Shown: positions 52,497 through 61,811 of the stretch, piece after piece | Position numbering within the stretch: the stretch's first letter is position 1 | How the letters are laid out: each line of letters opens with the position of its first letter | Assembly: GCA_963710535.1 (NCBI GenBank) | Contig: CAVQAW010000010.1 | Location: forward strand, 744,001 to 808,000 | Direction: 5' to 3' | DNA length: 64,000 bases | Origin: Pelagihabitans sp963710535 | GTDB taxonomy: Bacteria; Bacteroidota; Bacteroidia; Flavobacteriales; Flavobacteriaceae | The notes under the pieces: model-generated | What the model was told of the DNA's origin: nothing | The model's database searches: none | Seen by the model: the letters and a program-made list of their open reading frames with translations, nothing else | Position numbers and translations under genes: made by a program

Positions 52497-54308
52497 TTAC
52501 AAAATATGATCCTTCATCCTGTTCCAGGCCTTGATCAATAAGAATCCGGAAACAAAGGCAACGACGGTAAGCACAATGGCCGAAGTGGTCCTGCCATAGA
52601 TCCAATAGCCGGTCGCGAACATGATCGAATAGATCAGCACACATCCCAGCAGCATGGCGGTGAGGCCCGAGGGCACGCTCCATTTTTCCTTGGTGTTTAC
52701 AATGGTCACCCCATCCGATTCGGCTTCTGCGACCACTCTCGACCAGCCGGGACCTCCGGGCTGTATTTTTTTATAAAAATCCCTTAGTACCTCGTTCGAT
52801 TCGGGTTGGGTCATAAAGGTGGCCGTCAACCAGATCGCGGTGGTCACCAATACCACGAAGGGATACTCCGTCCAATCGGGAAACAATCCGGTATCGGGAG
52901 CAAAAAGATAGGGGCCCAATGCAGTGGTCTTCAACAAGATCGAAATGATGCCCGAAGCAAACATGGCCGTGATCTCGCTCCAAGAATTGATCCGCCACCA
53001 AAACCATCTCAAGATAAAAATGAGTCCGGTACCGGCCCCAAAGGTCAATAAAATGTCGAATATCTGTAAGGCATTTTCCAGGGCAAGTGCCAAGACGGCA
53101 CTTAAGACCATCAACACAATGGTCGACAATCGGCCCACCGCCACCATTTGTTTTTCTGTAGCGGCCGGATTGATCTGTTGCTTATAAAAGTCGAAAACGA
53201 TATACGAAGAGCCCCAGTTCAGCTGCGTGGAAATGGTGCTCATATAGGCCGCGATAAGCGAGGCCAAAACAATGCCTAATAGGCCGCTGGGCAATTTGGT
53301 CAACATGGCCGAATAGGCCAAATCCTGCCCTAATTTGCTTTCGGCCACATTCGGAAAGGCCTCATGGATGCTGGCGATGTCGGGATAGACCACCAAGGAG
53401 GCCAAGGCCACCAAAATCCATGGCCAAGGGCGTAGGGCATAGTGCATGATATTGAAAAAGAAGGTCGCCCCTATGGCATGGTTCTCGTTTTTGGCCGCCA
53501 GCATCCGCTGGGCGATGTAGCCCCCGCCCCCAGGCTCGGCCCCCGGATACCAAGAGCTCCACCACTGCACAGCCAAGGGAATTATAAATAAGGTAATCAA
53601 TGCTTTTTTGTTGCTGAAGTCAGGCACGATGTTGAGTTTCTCGGCCACGACCTCATGGGCCATCAAGGCCTCTATACCCCCAACTTCCGGGATGTTCACT
53701 AAATAAACTGCCGCGGCAATGGCCCCAGACATGGCCACAAAGAAGAGCAAAAAATCGGTATAGACCACGCCTTTAAAACCTCCTAGGGCACTGAAGGTAA
53801 CGGTGATCAAGCCCGCGCTGACCACAGTGACCCAGGGGTCGAGGCCGAGCATGATGCCCCCTATTTTTATAGCGGCCAAGGTAACCGATGCCATGGTGAT
53901 CACATTGAACAACACCCCCAGATAAACCGCGCGAAACTTCCTTAGGAACTTGGCCGGCCCTCCGCCATAGCGCATTTCATAAAACTCCAGATCGGTATTG
54001 ACATTTGATTTCCGCCAAAGTTTGGCATAGACAAAAACCGTCAAAAGCCCGGTGATCAAAAAAGCCCACCATACCCAGTTGCCCGAGACGCCGTTGGTTC
54101 GTACGATATCGGTCACCAAGTTCGGGGTGTCCGTGGAAAAGGTGGTCGCCACCATCGACAAACCCAACAGCCACCAGGGCATGGTCCTTCCCGAAAGAAA
54201 AAATTCCGAAGAACTTTTTCCCGATTTTTTGGAAACTACGATACCGATGGCCAGGACTATGGAAAAGAAAACGACAATAAAACTATAATCGAGGGTGCTT
54301 AATTGCAT
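52497..54308 (-). CDS. Sodium:solute symporter (SSS family)
   Basis: The 603-aa protein has about 13-14 transmembrane segments and SSS motifs: 'LDYSFIVVFFSIVLAIGIVV', 'RTMPWWLLGLSMVATTFSTD', 'FSALGGFKGVVYTDFLLF' and 'LASLIAAYMSTISTQLNWG' (the sodium-site region). It takes up a solute with Na+. Neighbouring genes for sugar acylation and epimerisation suggest a sugar or sialic-acid-like substrate. It precedes the acyltransferase gene on the same strand. Confidence 0.88.
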   Translation of the reverse strand: MQLSTLDYSFIVVFFSIVLAIGIVVSKKSGKSSSEFFLSGRTMPWWLLGLSMVATTFSTDTPNLVTDIVRTNGVSGNWVWWAFLITGLLTVFVYAKLWRKSNVNTDLEFYEMRYGGGPAKFLRKFRAVYLGVLFNVITMASVTLAAIKIGGIMLGLDPWVTVVSAGLITVTFSALGGFKGVVYTDFLLFFVAMSGAIAAAVYLVNIPEVGGIEALMAHEVVAEKLNIVPDFSNKKALITLFIIPLAVQWWSSWYPGAEPGGGGYIAQRMLAAKNENHAIGATFFFNIMHYALRPWPWILVALASLVVYPDIASIHEAFPNVAESKLGQDLAYSAMLTKLPSGLLGIVLASLIAAYMSTISTQLNWGSSYIVFDFYKQQINPAATEKQMVAVGRLSTIVLMVLSAVLALALENALQIFDILLTFGAGTGLIFILRWFWWRINSWSEITAMFASGIISILLKTTALGPYLFAPDTGLFPDWTEYPFVVLVTTAIWLTATFMTQPESNEVLRDFYKKIQPGGPGWSRVVAEAESDGVTIVNTKEKWSVPSGLTAMLLGCVLIYSIMFATGYWIYGRTTSAIVLTVVAFVSGFLLIKAWNRMKDHIL

Positions 54309-54402
54309 AATTTGGTTGTTGGTTAATAGCTAAAGATATAATTTTTTAGGATATTTTTGAGGTTTGCCCAACAAACCCCGACCTTGCTGTTCAAAGACCC
54401 CT

Positions 54403-55140
54403 ATGGAAATTTCTACCACTGCCTGGACCCTTGCTTTTTTGGCTGCTTTTGTGGTGGGGATTTCAAAAGGGGGCATCAAGGGCATCGACGTGCTCACGGT
54501 TACCTTGATGGCCTTGGCTTTCGAAAGCAAGGCCTCGACCGGCATCCTGGTACCGCTGTTGATCATGGGCGATATTTTTGCGGTCATCTACTATAACAGA
54601 CACGCCCAATGGAAATATGTCTTTCGCTTTCTGCCATGGATGATAGGCGGTGTGCTGATCGGGGTGCTGGTCGGGAACGATCTCGATGAGCAGACTTTTA
54701 AAATCGGGATGGCCATCATCATCCTCGCCAGTGTGTTGATGATGTACTGGTGGGAAAGAAGAAAATCGAAATCGGTGCCCACCCATTGGGCCTTTGCGGG
54801 TTTTATGGGCATTTTCGCGGGCATCACTACCATGGTAGGCAACTTGGCCGGGGCCTTTGCCAATATCTTCTTTCTGGCCATGCGGCTGCCCAAAAATGAA
54901 TTTATAGGTACCGCGGCTTGGTTGTTTTTTATAGTCAATCTGTTTAAGTTGCCTTTTCATATCTGGGCGTGGGGCACCATCACCCCCGATACCTTGGTCT
55001 TTAATCTGAAACTGCTACCGGCCATTTTATTGGGTCTGTTCGCAGGCGTAAGATTGGTAAAAATCATCAAGGAAGGCTTTTACCGCCAGATCATTTTGGT
55101 TTTTACAGCCTTAGGGGCCCTGCTTATTCTACTGCGCTAG
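54403..55140 (+). CDS. TauE/SafE-family permease
   Basis: From ATG 54403 the protein is 245 aa with about 8 transmembrane helices and two TauE/SafE repeats ('AFLAAFVVGISKGGIKGID' and 'GFMGIFAGITTMVGNLAGAF'). Family members move sulfite, sulfoacetate or other organic anions. Its plus-strand orientation, divergent from the symporter, and closeness to the epimerase gene (66 bp) suggest a unit with the latter. Confidence 0.82.
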   Translation: MEISTTAWTLAFLAAFVVGISKGGIKGIDVLTVTLMALAFESKASTGILVPLLIMGDIFAVIYYNRHAQWKYVFRFLPWMIGGVLIGVLVGNDLDEQTFKIGMAIIILASVLMMYWWERRKSKSVPTHWAFAGFMGIFAGITTMVGNLAGAFANIFFLAMRLPKNEFIGTAAWLFFIVNLFKLPFHIWAWGTITPDTLVFNLKLLPAILLGLFAGVRLVKIIKEGFYRQIILVFTALGALLILLR

Positions 55141-55206
55141 CATCACATGCCCCGCCAAGGCAAATTTATTCGTAAATTTCAAGGTTGACCCGCCAATACA
55201 AAACAG

Positions 55207-56613
55207 ATGAACGCAATACATTTCTTTCCTCGTTTGCTGTTGCCCGCAATTGCTGCCCTGTTCTTGGGTATCGGCTGTACCCAAAAAAACGCCCCTCCGG
55301 CCCCGAACGAAGGCCCGATTTTGACGGAGGTGGAACAGGCCCTTCAAGACCTTGCGTCAACTTGGTACCCAAGATCGGTAGATACGGTCAATGGCGGTTA
55401 TTGGTCCGATTTTAACGCGCAATGGGAACGGGAAGGGCCACAGCAAAAAATGGTGGTGAGCCAGGCGCGACAAGTATGGTCTGCCTCAACCCTGGCCCTG
55501 TTCTATGGTGATGAACACTTTGAAAAAATAGCGGATCACGGCTATCGTTTTTTAAGGGACCGTATGTGGGATTCTATCCATGGGGGTTTTAATACACTTA
55601 TGGCGGTGGAAAACGGTACCTTGATTAGGATTTCCACCGGAAAAAGCGCCTATGGCAATTCGTTTGCCATCTACGCGTTGGCCACCTATTATAAGGCATC
55701 CGGCGATACCACAGCCCTTGACCTGGCGAAAAAAACCTTCTATTGGTTGGAAAAACATGCGCATGACCCCGAGTATCTTGGCTATTTCGATGTGTTGCGA
55801 CAAGACGGCTCCTGGTTGCTCGACCAAAAAGAAAACGACAATAACTACGATAATTTTATCCGCAAGGATTGGAAAGACCAAAATTCGACCATACACCTTT
55901 TGGAAAGTTTTACGGCCCTATTTGGGGTATGGCCCGATGCCTTGTTAAAAAAACGGCTGGAAGAGCTCTTGGTCTTGGTAAGGGACACCATTACCAACGA
56001 TCAGGGCTCCCTGAGCCTGCATCTACAACGGGACTGGACCCCGGTTTCCCTCAGGGATTCTTCCTCAACCTATAGAAAGGAACATTTTTGGCTAGATCAT
56101 GTTTCCTTTGGGCATGATGTGGAAACGGCTTTTCTGCTCCTAGAGGCCTCACATGTACTGGGCATCAAGAACGATACACTTACCGCCCGAAAGGCAAAAA
56201 AGATGGTCGACCATGGCATTGAATACGGTTGGGATAACGAGCTGGGCGGGTTTTATGATGGCGGTTATTACCATACCCCCGGGAAATGCACCATAGAAAA
56301 CCGTGCAAAGGTCTGGTGGACAGAGGCCGAAGGCTTAAATTCACTTTTGCTGATGGCCCGGTTGTACCCAGACGAAACCCGTTACTTCGACCTGTTCAAA
56401 AAACAATGGACTTATATCAATACTTACATGATCGATCATGTACATGGCGGATGGTACCATGAAGGACTCGACACCGACCCTTCGGCCAAGCACGATCCCA
56501 AGGCCCATATCTGGAAAACCAACTATCATAATATACGATCTTTGGTCAATGTGATCGAAATGCTAAAGGGCGATTTTATATTGACCCGACCTGCCCATGA
56601 ACCCCCTCAATGA
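55207..56613 (+). CDS. AGE-family epimerase lipoprotein
   Basis: The 468-aa precursor has a lipoprotein signal ending 'FLGIGC' and then an (alpha/alpha)6-barrel of the N-acylglucosamine-2-epimerase/cellobiose-2-epimerase type: 'QARQVWSASTLALFYGD', 'DHGYRFLRDRMWDSIHGGF', 'EHFWLDHVSFGHDVETAFLL' and 'HGGWYHEGLD'. The His of the last motifs is where AGE enzymes have their catalytic base. Being exported, it would act on sugars in the periplasm. Substrate unknown. Confidence 0.85.
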   Translation: MNAIHFFPRLLLPAIAALFLGIGCTQKNAPPAPNEGPILTEVEQALQDLASTWYPRSVDTVNGGYWSDFNAQWEREGPQQKMVVSQARQVWSASTLALFYGDEHFEKIADHGYRFLRDRMWDSIHGGFNTLMAVENGTLIRISTGKSAYGNSFAIYALATYYKASGDTTALDLAKKTFYWLEKHAHDPEYLGYFDVLRQDGSWLLDQKENDNNYDNFIRKDWKDQNSTIHLLESFTALFGVWPDALLKKRLEELLVLVRDTITNDQGSLSLHLQRDWTPVSLRDSSSTYRKEHFWLDHVSFGHDVETAFLLLEASHVLGIKNDTLTARKAKKMVDHGIEYGWDNELGGFYDGGYYHTPGKCTIENRAKVWWTEAEGLNSLLLMARLYPDETRYFDLFKKQWTYINTYMIDHVHGGWYHEGLDTDPSAKHDPKAHIWKTNYHNIRSLVNVIEMLKGDFILTRPAHEPPQ

Positions 56614-56854
56614 TGCACTTCGACCATGTGTCGAGCGAAGGATTTAAATGTTGAAAATGGCTGTTTTGTAGGTCTTCATTGCCGTATATCAACAATAATT
56701 TCTAATTTAGCCCTATTGGAATGGCCGATTGATTGTCTTTTATGCCTTTTCCTTTTTGTTCAAGGGCGGCTTAAAACGATTGGTTTTTCAAAATAAAAGA
56801 TTGCCCGACCCAACCAGCTTCATACTAAAGTTTCAATTGATACGTTCGCTTGTT

Positions 56855-59422
56855 ATGATGCGTTATATTGGGTGTTTTATAATTCTATTATGGGCCACGT
56901 CTTGTGGTTCACTTGGCCTTATGGGCAAATCGGTCTCCAAAGTGGAACCGGAAACACCTCCTTTGAACAAAGCAAAGGCCTATGATCGTGTCATCACTAA
57001 GGAAGCCATCACCCAAAAAGGGCTCTTCGATGTGCATTTGGTAGGCGGCAGATACTATTTCGAAATCCCGGACAGCTTATTGAATCGCGAAATCCTGGTC
57101 GTGACGCGTTTTATCAAAACCCCCTCCGGTGCCGGTAATTATGGCGGTGAAAAAATCGGGGAAAACACCATCATTTTTGAAAAAGGCCCGAATGAGAATA
57201 TCTTTCTGAGAATCGCGACCTTGGTCAGTGCGGCCAATGAGGAAGATGCCATATCAAAAGCGGTGAACAACGCCAACATCACTCCCATTCTTGAAGCTTT
57301 TGAGATCAAAGCCTCGAACGACGACAACACTTCCCATGTCATCGATGTCAGCGATTTTGTGAACGGTGAAAACCCGCTACTGGCACTCAGCAACGACCAA
57401 AAGGATGCCTACAAGCTTTTGGGCTTGGAAAAGAACAAGTCCTATATCAAAGAAATAAAAACCTTTCCGATCAACACCGAGATCAAAACGGTGAAGACCT
57501 ATAAGGCCAAATCCACCCCGGGGGATTCGAAAAAAGAACTTCCCGCCGCGGTACTGGCAGGCGTGGTTACCCTTGAAATCAATAATTCGATGGTGCTTTT
57601 GCCGAAAGAACCGATGCGCAAACGGTTTTTTGATGCGCGGGTAGGCTACTTCGCCAGCTCGTACCTCGAATATGGCGACGACCAACAAAAGGTCGACAGA
57701 AATACCTATATCCACCGCTGGCGATTGGAAGCCAAACCGGAAGACGAGGAAAAATGGCGCAACGGGGAACTGGTGGTTCCCAAAAAACCGATAGTCTACT
57801 ATATCGATCCCGCTACCCCTGAACAATGGAGACCCTATTTAATGCAGGGCATCAACGACTGGCAGCTGGCCTTCGAGCAGGCCGGGTTCAAAGATGCGAT
57901 CGTTGCCAAGGAATGGCCGGAAAACGATCCGGATATGAGCCTTGAAGATGCGCGTTTTTCCGTATTGCGCTATTTTGCCTCCCCCTCCAAAAATGCATAC
58001 GGGCCGAACATCGTAGACCCCAGAAGCGGGGAAATCCTGGAAAGCCATATTGGCTGGTACCATAATTTGATGACCCTATTGCACAACTGGTATATGATCC
58101 AGGCAGGTGCCGTGGATGAAAGGGCCCAGAAAATGGAGTTCGAACCCGAGTTGATGGGCCAGCTCATACGGTTCGTCTGTGCCCATGAAGTCGGCCATAC
58201 CCTTGGGCTGCGGCACAATATGGGCGCAAGCTTTGCAACCCCAGTCGAGAAATTAAGGGATGCCGCCTGGTTGCGCAAAAATGGCCATACGAGTTCGATC
58301 ATGGACTATGCCCGTTTCAATTATGTGGCTCAGCCGGAAGACAGTATCCCAGCAAGGGACCTCATGCCCAGGATAGGCGATTACGACAAATGGGCCATTC
58401 AATGGGGCTATTCCTTATTTCCGGAAGACCTATCGGCCGCAACGGAAAAAGAACTGTTGGCACAGACGGTGGTCGACAGTATCTCAAACAACCCCAGATT
58501 GTGGTTCGGTGGGGAAGGCCGCGATTTCGATCCCCGATCGCAAACCGAAGACCTGGGAGACAATGCCATGCTCGCCAGTTCCTACGGCATTTTGAACTTG
58601 CAGCGCATCGCCCCGTTTTTAAGAAACTGGACCAAGGAACACGACAGTGACGACTTTTCCAATCTGGATCAGGTATATACCGATTTGGTCAATCAATACA
58701 GCGATTATCTTTTCCATGTGGCGAAAAATATCGGCGGCATTTATGTCACGCCACAAACCATGGCGGAAGATGGCGAAGTGTACCGGCCTGTCCCCAAGGA
58801 AATACAGCAGCAAGCACTCGCCTTTATGGGCCAACATCTCTTTCAAGAACCAAAATGGCTGTTGCGAAACGATATCCTGAACGCCATACAATCCCCGCAA
58901 TCGAAGGAATCGGTGACCAAGACTATGGAAAGTGTGGTGATGAACCTATTGGGCGGCAGCAGGCTCAGCCGAATGACCTTCATCGCGGAGCGCTATGCCG
59001 ATGAAAATCCCTACACCCCGGAAGAATATCTCGACAATCTCAATCATATGGTTTGGGGCACCATGAACGTTTTCTATCAGACCAATGCCTACCAAAGAAA
59101 GATCCAAAAAGCCTATGTTTCCAATCTGATCGCCCTGTACAAGCCCAATGAGGCCGAAGGACTGGTTGAGGGCATATTGGCCAAACTTTCGGAAGGATAT
59201 ACCGCCCATACCGATGTGCGTTCCCTGGCCTTGGACAACCTGCTGAACCTTCAAAGGAACATAAAAAACACCATTCCGGTGATTACCGACCGGCTCACCA
59301 TCGCACACCTCACTTATCTTCAGAAGGAAATAGAGGGCGTTGTGGGAGAAACCAAAGATACCGATCCGTTCTATGTCCCCATCAACAGGGAGCTCTCCAT
59401 CAAGCAGAACGGGGAACAATGA
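56855..59422 (+). CDS. Zinc metalloprotease of the DUF5117/DUF5118 type
   Basis: From ATG 56855 the protein is 855 aa with a lipoprotein signal ('LLWATSCGSLG'). The zinc site 'HEVGHTLGLRH' (His444) is the long metzincin form, with a downstream Met-turn in 'TSSIMDYARFNY'. The N-terminal ~380 residues and the C-terminal half match the DUF5118-DUF5117 plan of large Bacteroidota exoproteases. It probably degrades peptides at the cell surface. A second ATG (56858) is directly adjacent. Confidence 0.88.
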   Translation: MMRYIGCFIILLWATSCGSLGLMGKSVSKVEPETPPLNKAKAYDRVITKEAITQKGLFDVHLVGGRYYFEIPDSLLNREILVVTRFIKTPSGAGNYGGEKIGENTIIFEKGPNENIFLRIATLVSAANEEDAISKAVNNANITPILEAFEIKASNDDNTSHVIDVSDFVNGENPLLALSNDQKDAYKLLGLEKNKSYIKEIKTFPINTEIKTVKTYKAKSTPGDSKKELPAAVLAGVVTLEINNSMVLLPKEPMRKRFFDARVGYFASSYLEYGDDQQKVDRNTYIHRWRLEAKPEDEEKWRNGELVVPKKPIVYYIDPATPEQWRPYLMQGINDWQLAFEQAGFKDAIVAKEWPENDPDMSLEDARFSVLRYFASPSKNAYGPNIVDPRSGEILESHIGWYHNLMTLLHNWYMIQAGAVDERAQKMEFEPELMGQLIRFVCAHEVGHTLGLRHNMGASFATPVEKLRDAAWLRKNGHTSSIMDYARFNYVAQPEDSIPARDLMPRIGDYDKWAIQWGYSLFPEDLSAATEKELLAQTVVDSISNNPRLWFGGEGRDFDPRSQTEDLGDNAMLASSYGILNLQRIAPFLRNWTKEHDSDDFSNLDQVYTDLVNQYSDYLFHVAKNIGGIYVTPQTMAEDGEVYRPVPKEIQQQALAFMGQHLFQEPKWLLRNDILNAIQSPQSKESVTKTMESVVMNLLGGSRLSRMTFIAERYADENPYTPEEYLDNLNHMVWGTMNVFYQTNAYQRKIQKAYVSNLIALYKPNEAEGLVEGILAKLSEGYTAHTDVRSLALDNLLNLQRNIKNTIPVITDRLTIAHLTYLQKEIEGVVGETKDTDPFYVPINRELSIKQNGEQ

Positions 59423-59497
59423 TCAGATAAATTCATCCGCTTTTTCAATCGCTTTGAAGGGTAGGTAGGTTTACTTTGGAATAAAACGTGGCCTAGA

Positions 59498-60562
59498 TTA
59501 TAGCCACCTTCTTCTTCTGAAATAGATCAACATGCCGACGACGATGACAAACATCAGCCCCAACATGATAAAATAGCTGTAACGGAAATGGAGTTCTGGC
59601 AGTACGTCGAAATTGGTCCCGTAAATCCCTGCAATGAAGGTCAAGGGAATGAAGATGACCGAAAAGATGGTTAAAAATTTCATGATGTCGTTGAGTTTGC
59701 TGCTGATCGTTGTATGGTAGATGTTCAGCTGATCCGATAAGATTTCGCGATAGGTATCCGATGAATCATTGGCCTGGTTGATATTTTCCAGGAGTTCCTT
59801 AAAATGGATATAGGTGCTTTCATCGATCAATTCAGAATCCATTTTCGACAGGCTCAGAATCATCTCCTTGGCCGGCTTGATGCTCTTTCGCAAAAAATTG
59901 AGTTCCCGTTTGTAGGTATAAATTTCGTCGATGACACTTTTACGGGGTTCGAGCAGCAGGGTTTCTTCCAAAGTTTCAATTTTTTCGCCCAAGATCCCTA
60001 TGATATAGATATAATTGTCGATGACGATGTCGAGAAGGGCGTAGGCCAAATAATCGGTGCCCCCATGGCGGATCCTTTTCTTTTGGTTGCGTATCCGTTC
60101 GCGAACGGGTTCAAAAACGTCGCCTTTCTTTTCCTGAAAAGAAATCAGGACCGATTCGGTGATGATGATACTGAGGTTCTCAATGGTAATCGTGCCTGTC
60201 GCTTCCTCGAGCTGCATCATTTTGATGGAAAGGAGGATGCAATTTTGGTGTTCCTGAACCCTGGGCCGCGCATAGATATCCATCACTTCGGCCAACACCA
60301 TTTGTTCGAAATGGAACGCCTTGGCGATTTCTTCCATGATGGCATTATTGTGCAGGCCATCGACATTGAACCAGGTCACCGTGGGCGTCTCCTGATAACT
60401 CAGCACGTCTTTGACCATTTCCACGGCCTTTTCCTCCATACTATCGGCATCGAAGTCGATGACCCGTAATAGAACGTTTTCCGATTTTTGCTTGCCCCTG
60501 AATATCAGGTCATCCGGAGACAATCCTATTTCGTTCTTGTTCTTCTTTACAAATCTTGCCAT
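59498..60562 (-). CDS. corA: CorA-family Mg2+/Co2+ transporter with altered YGMNF motif
   Basis: From ATG 60562 the protein is 354 aa: a large N-terminal cytoplasmic domain, a long helix ('EIYTYKRELNFLRKSIKPAK'), and two C-terminal transmembrane helices. Between them the CorA signature reads 'YGTNF' where Y/F-GMNF is usual, so the Met of the selectivity motif is Thr. The basic C-terminus (RRRRW) is normal. A TTG six codons upstream is a less likely start. Confidence 0.88.
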   Translation of the reverse strand: MARFVKKNKNEIGLSPDDLIFRGKQKSENVLLRVIDFDADSMEEKAVEMVKDVLSYQETPTVTWFNVDGLHNNAIMEEIAKAFHFEQMVLAEVMDIYARPRVQEHQNCILLSIKMMQLEEATGTITIENLSIIITESVLISFQEKKGDVFEPVRERIRNQKKRIRHGGTDYLAYALLDIVIDNYIYIIGILGEKIETLEETLLLEPRKSVIDEIYTYKRELNFLRKSIKPAKEMILSLSKMDSELIDESTYIHFKELLENINQANDSSDTYREILSDQLNIYHTTISSKLNDIMKFLTIFSVIFIPLTFIAGIYGTNFDVLPELHFRYSYFIMLGLMFVIVVGMLIYFRRRRWL

Positions 60563-60737
60563 GTGCTTCAGTTTCTTCAAAGTGCTTTGTGATATTTAGA
60601 TTTTTCATGGGTAGGGCCCATCATTAAGGTAAGGTAAGCATTCTAATCGAAATTTTTAGGGCGAACGAAAGACGGCGAGCGTTTTGTACCTGATTTTCAC
60701 TATTAAAAATTGGCAAATTATTAACAAAAATTGCACA

Positions 60738-60745
60738 TACATTTG
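60738..60745 (+). promoter_or_regulatory. Bacteroidota -7 box (TACATTTG)
   Basis: TACATTTG fits TAnnTTTG exactly, 28 bp before the ATG of the small exported protein at 60773; it argues against a start upstream at 60731. Confidence 0.55.
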
Positions 60746-60772
60746 CTATGTTATATTGAAGCTGTTACGGCC

Positions 60773-61114
60773 ATGGTAAGAATTCTTTGGTTTTCATTGC
60801 TTTTAGGTCTTTTCGCTGTGTTGGCCCCTTCTTCGGCCAAGGCTTCCACCGATCATTTTTCGAAGAATGCGCTAGGGAATACCGGATCCCATAACAACGA
60901 CCAACATATTGGCCAGGCCTTGCTCTATGTAGACCAGAGCCTCCCCGTCAATGTACAGGAACACCTTCAGCCCTTCAAAAAACAGCACTTCGCCAAGGCG
61001 GGGGCGATCGACTTCAAAATGAAGGCTACCTTATTGTATCTCGACTACGAATTTACCATCATTCCGGGTCTTCCCATGTTGACCCTTATGTATCCCTTCC
61101 ACAACTTTCCGTAA
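60773..61114 (+). CDS. Small exported protein of unknown function
   Basis: The 113-aa precursor has a signal peptide (MVRILWFSLLLGLFAVLAPS...). The mature part is short with no motif I recognise; its end ('TIIPGLPMLTLMYPFHNFP') is hydrophobic. The start at 60773 is preferred because a promoter box lies at 60738-60745. It is followed by another unknown small gene. Confidence 0.65.
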   Translation: MVRILWFSLLLGLFAVLAPSSAKASTDHFSKNALGNTGSHNNDQHIGQALLYVDQSLPVNVQEHLQPFKKQHFAKAGAIDFKMKATLLYLDYEFTIIPGLPMLTLMYPFHNFP

Positions 61115-61248
61115 TCCGGCAACCGTAAAACCCAGGATTAAAAAACCATAGCTTGTTGCCGTATGTCCACAGTAGCTTCCCGAGGGAGGTTTTTGGCCTG
61201 CGCCAAGCTCAAACCATCACGGAATAAAAATTTTAATATCTCAAAACA

Positions 61249-61755
61249 ATGAACACCTCATTATTAATCGTATCAATCATTCTGGTATGCAGCGTATTCC
61301 TCCCCTTCTTTTTGATCGACAGAACGGGAAAATCGGCCGCTGGCCATAGAAAAAAACAATTCAAAATGGCCACTGCTAAAAATAAGTTGACCCTTTCGGA
61401 ACAGGAAATTTGGGGAAAATCATTTATAGGAATCGATCAGAATCAAAGGAAGCTCTTATTTATGAACGTGGAGGGCGAAGCGCAACTGGAAAAACTGATC
61501 GACCTTAACCTTGTCAGGGATTGCAAAATCAATACAACATATAAGAAATCGACGCTGAAGAACCATCATGAAATGATTTTGTTGACGCTCGACCTGGAAA
61601 TACATTATATCAAGTCCGAAAAGGTCGAATTACTTAACTTTTTCGATATCGATTGCCCTTATAAAGAGGATTATGAATTGAACAGGGCCGAAAAATGGAA
61701 GGGAATCATCAATGCGAATACGGTCAAAATACAGTCGCGCTATAGAGCGGCATAA
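61249..61755 (+). CDS. Small membrane-anchored protein of unknown function
   Basis: The 168-aa protein has one N-terminal hydrophobic segment (residues ~4-24) and a basic stretch, then a charged soluble domain ('LEKLIDLNLVRDCKINTTYK', 'MILLTLDLEIHYIKSEKVEL'). No family is recognised. It is 56 bp before nhaD on the same strand and could be co-transcribed with it. Confidence 0.7.
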   Translation: MNTSLLIVSIILVCSVFLPFFLIDRTGKSAAGHRKKQFKMATAKNKLTLSEQEIWGKSFIGIDQNQRKLLFMNVEGEAQLEKLIDLNLVRDCKINTTYKKSTLKNHHEMILLTLDLEIHYIKSEKVELLNFFDIDCPYKEDYELNRAEKWKGIINANTVKIQSRYRAA

Positions 61756-61811
61756 ATGGATATGGAATGTTGGAAATTAGTCCGCCTTTGGCAACTACAT
61801 AAAAAGATGCC

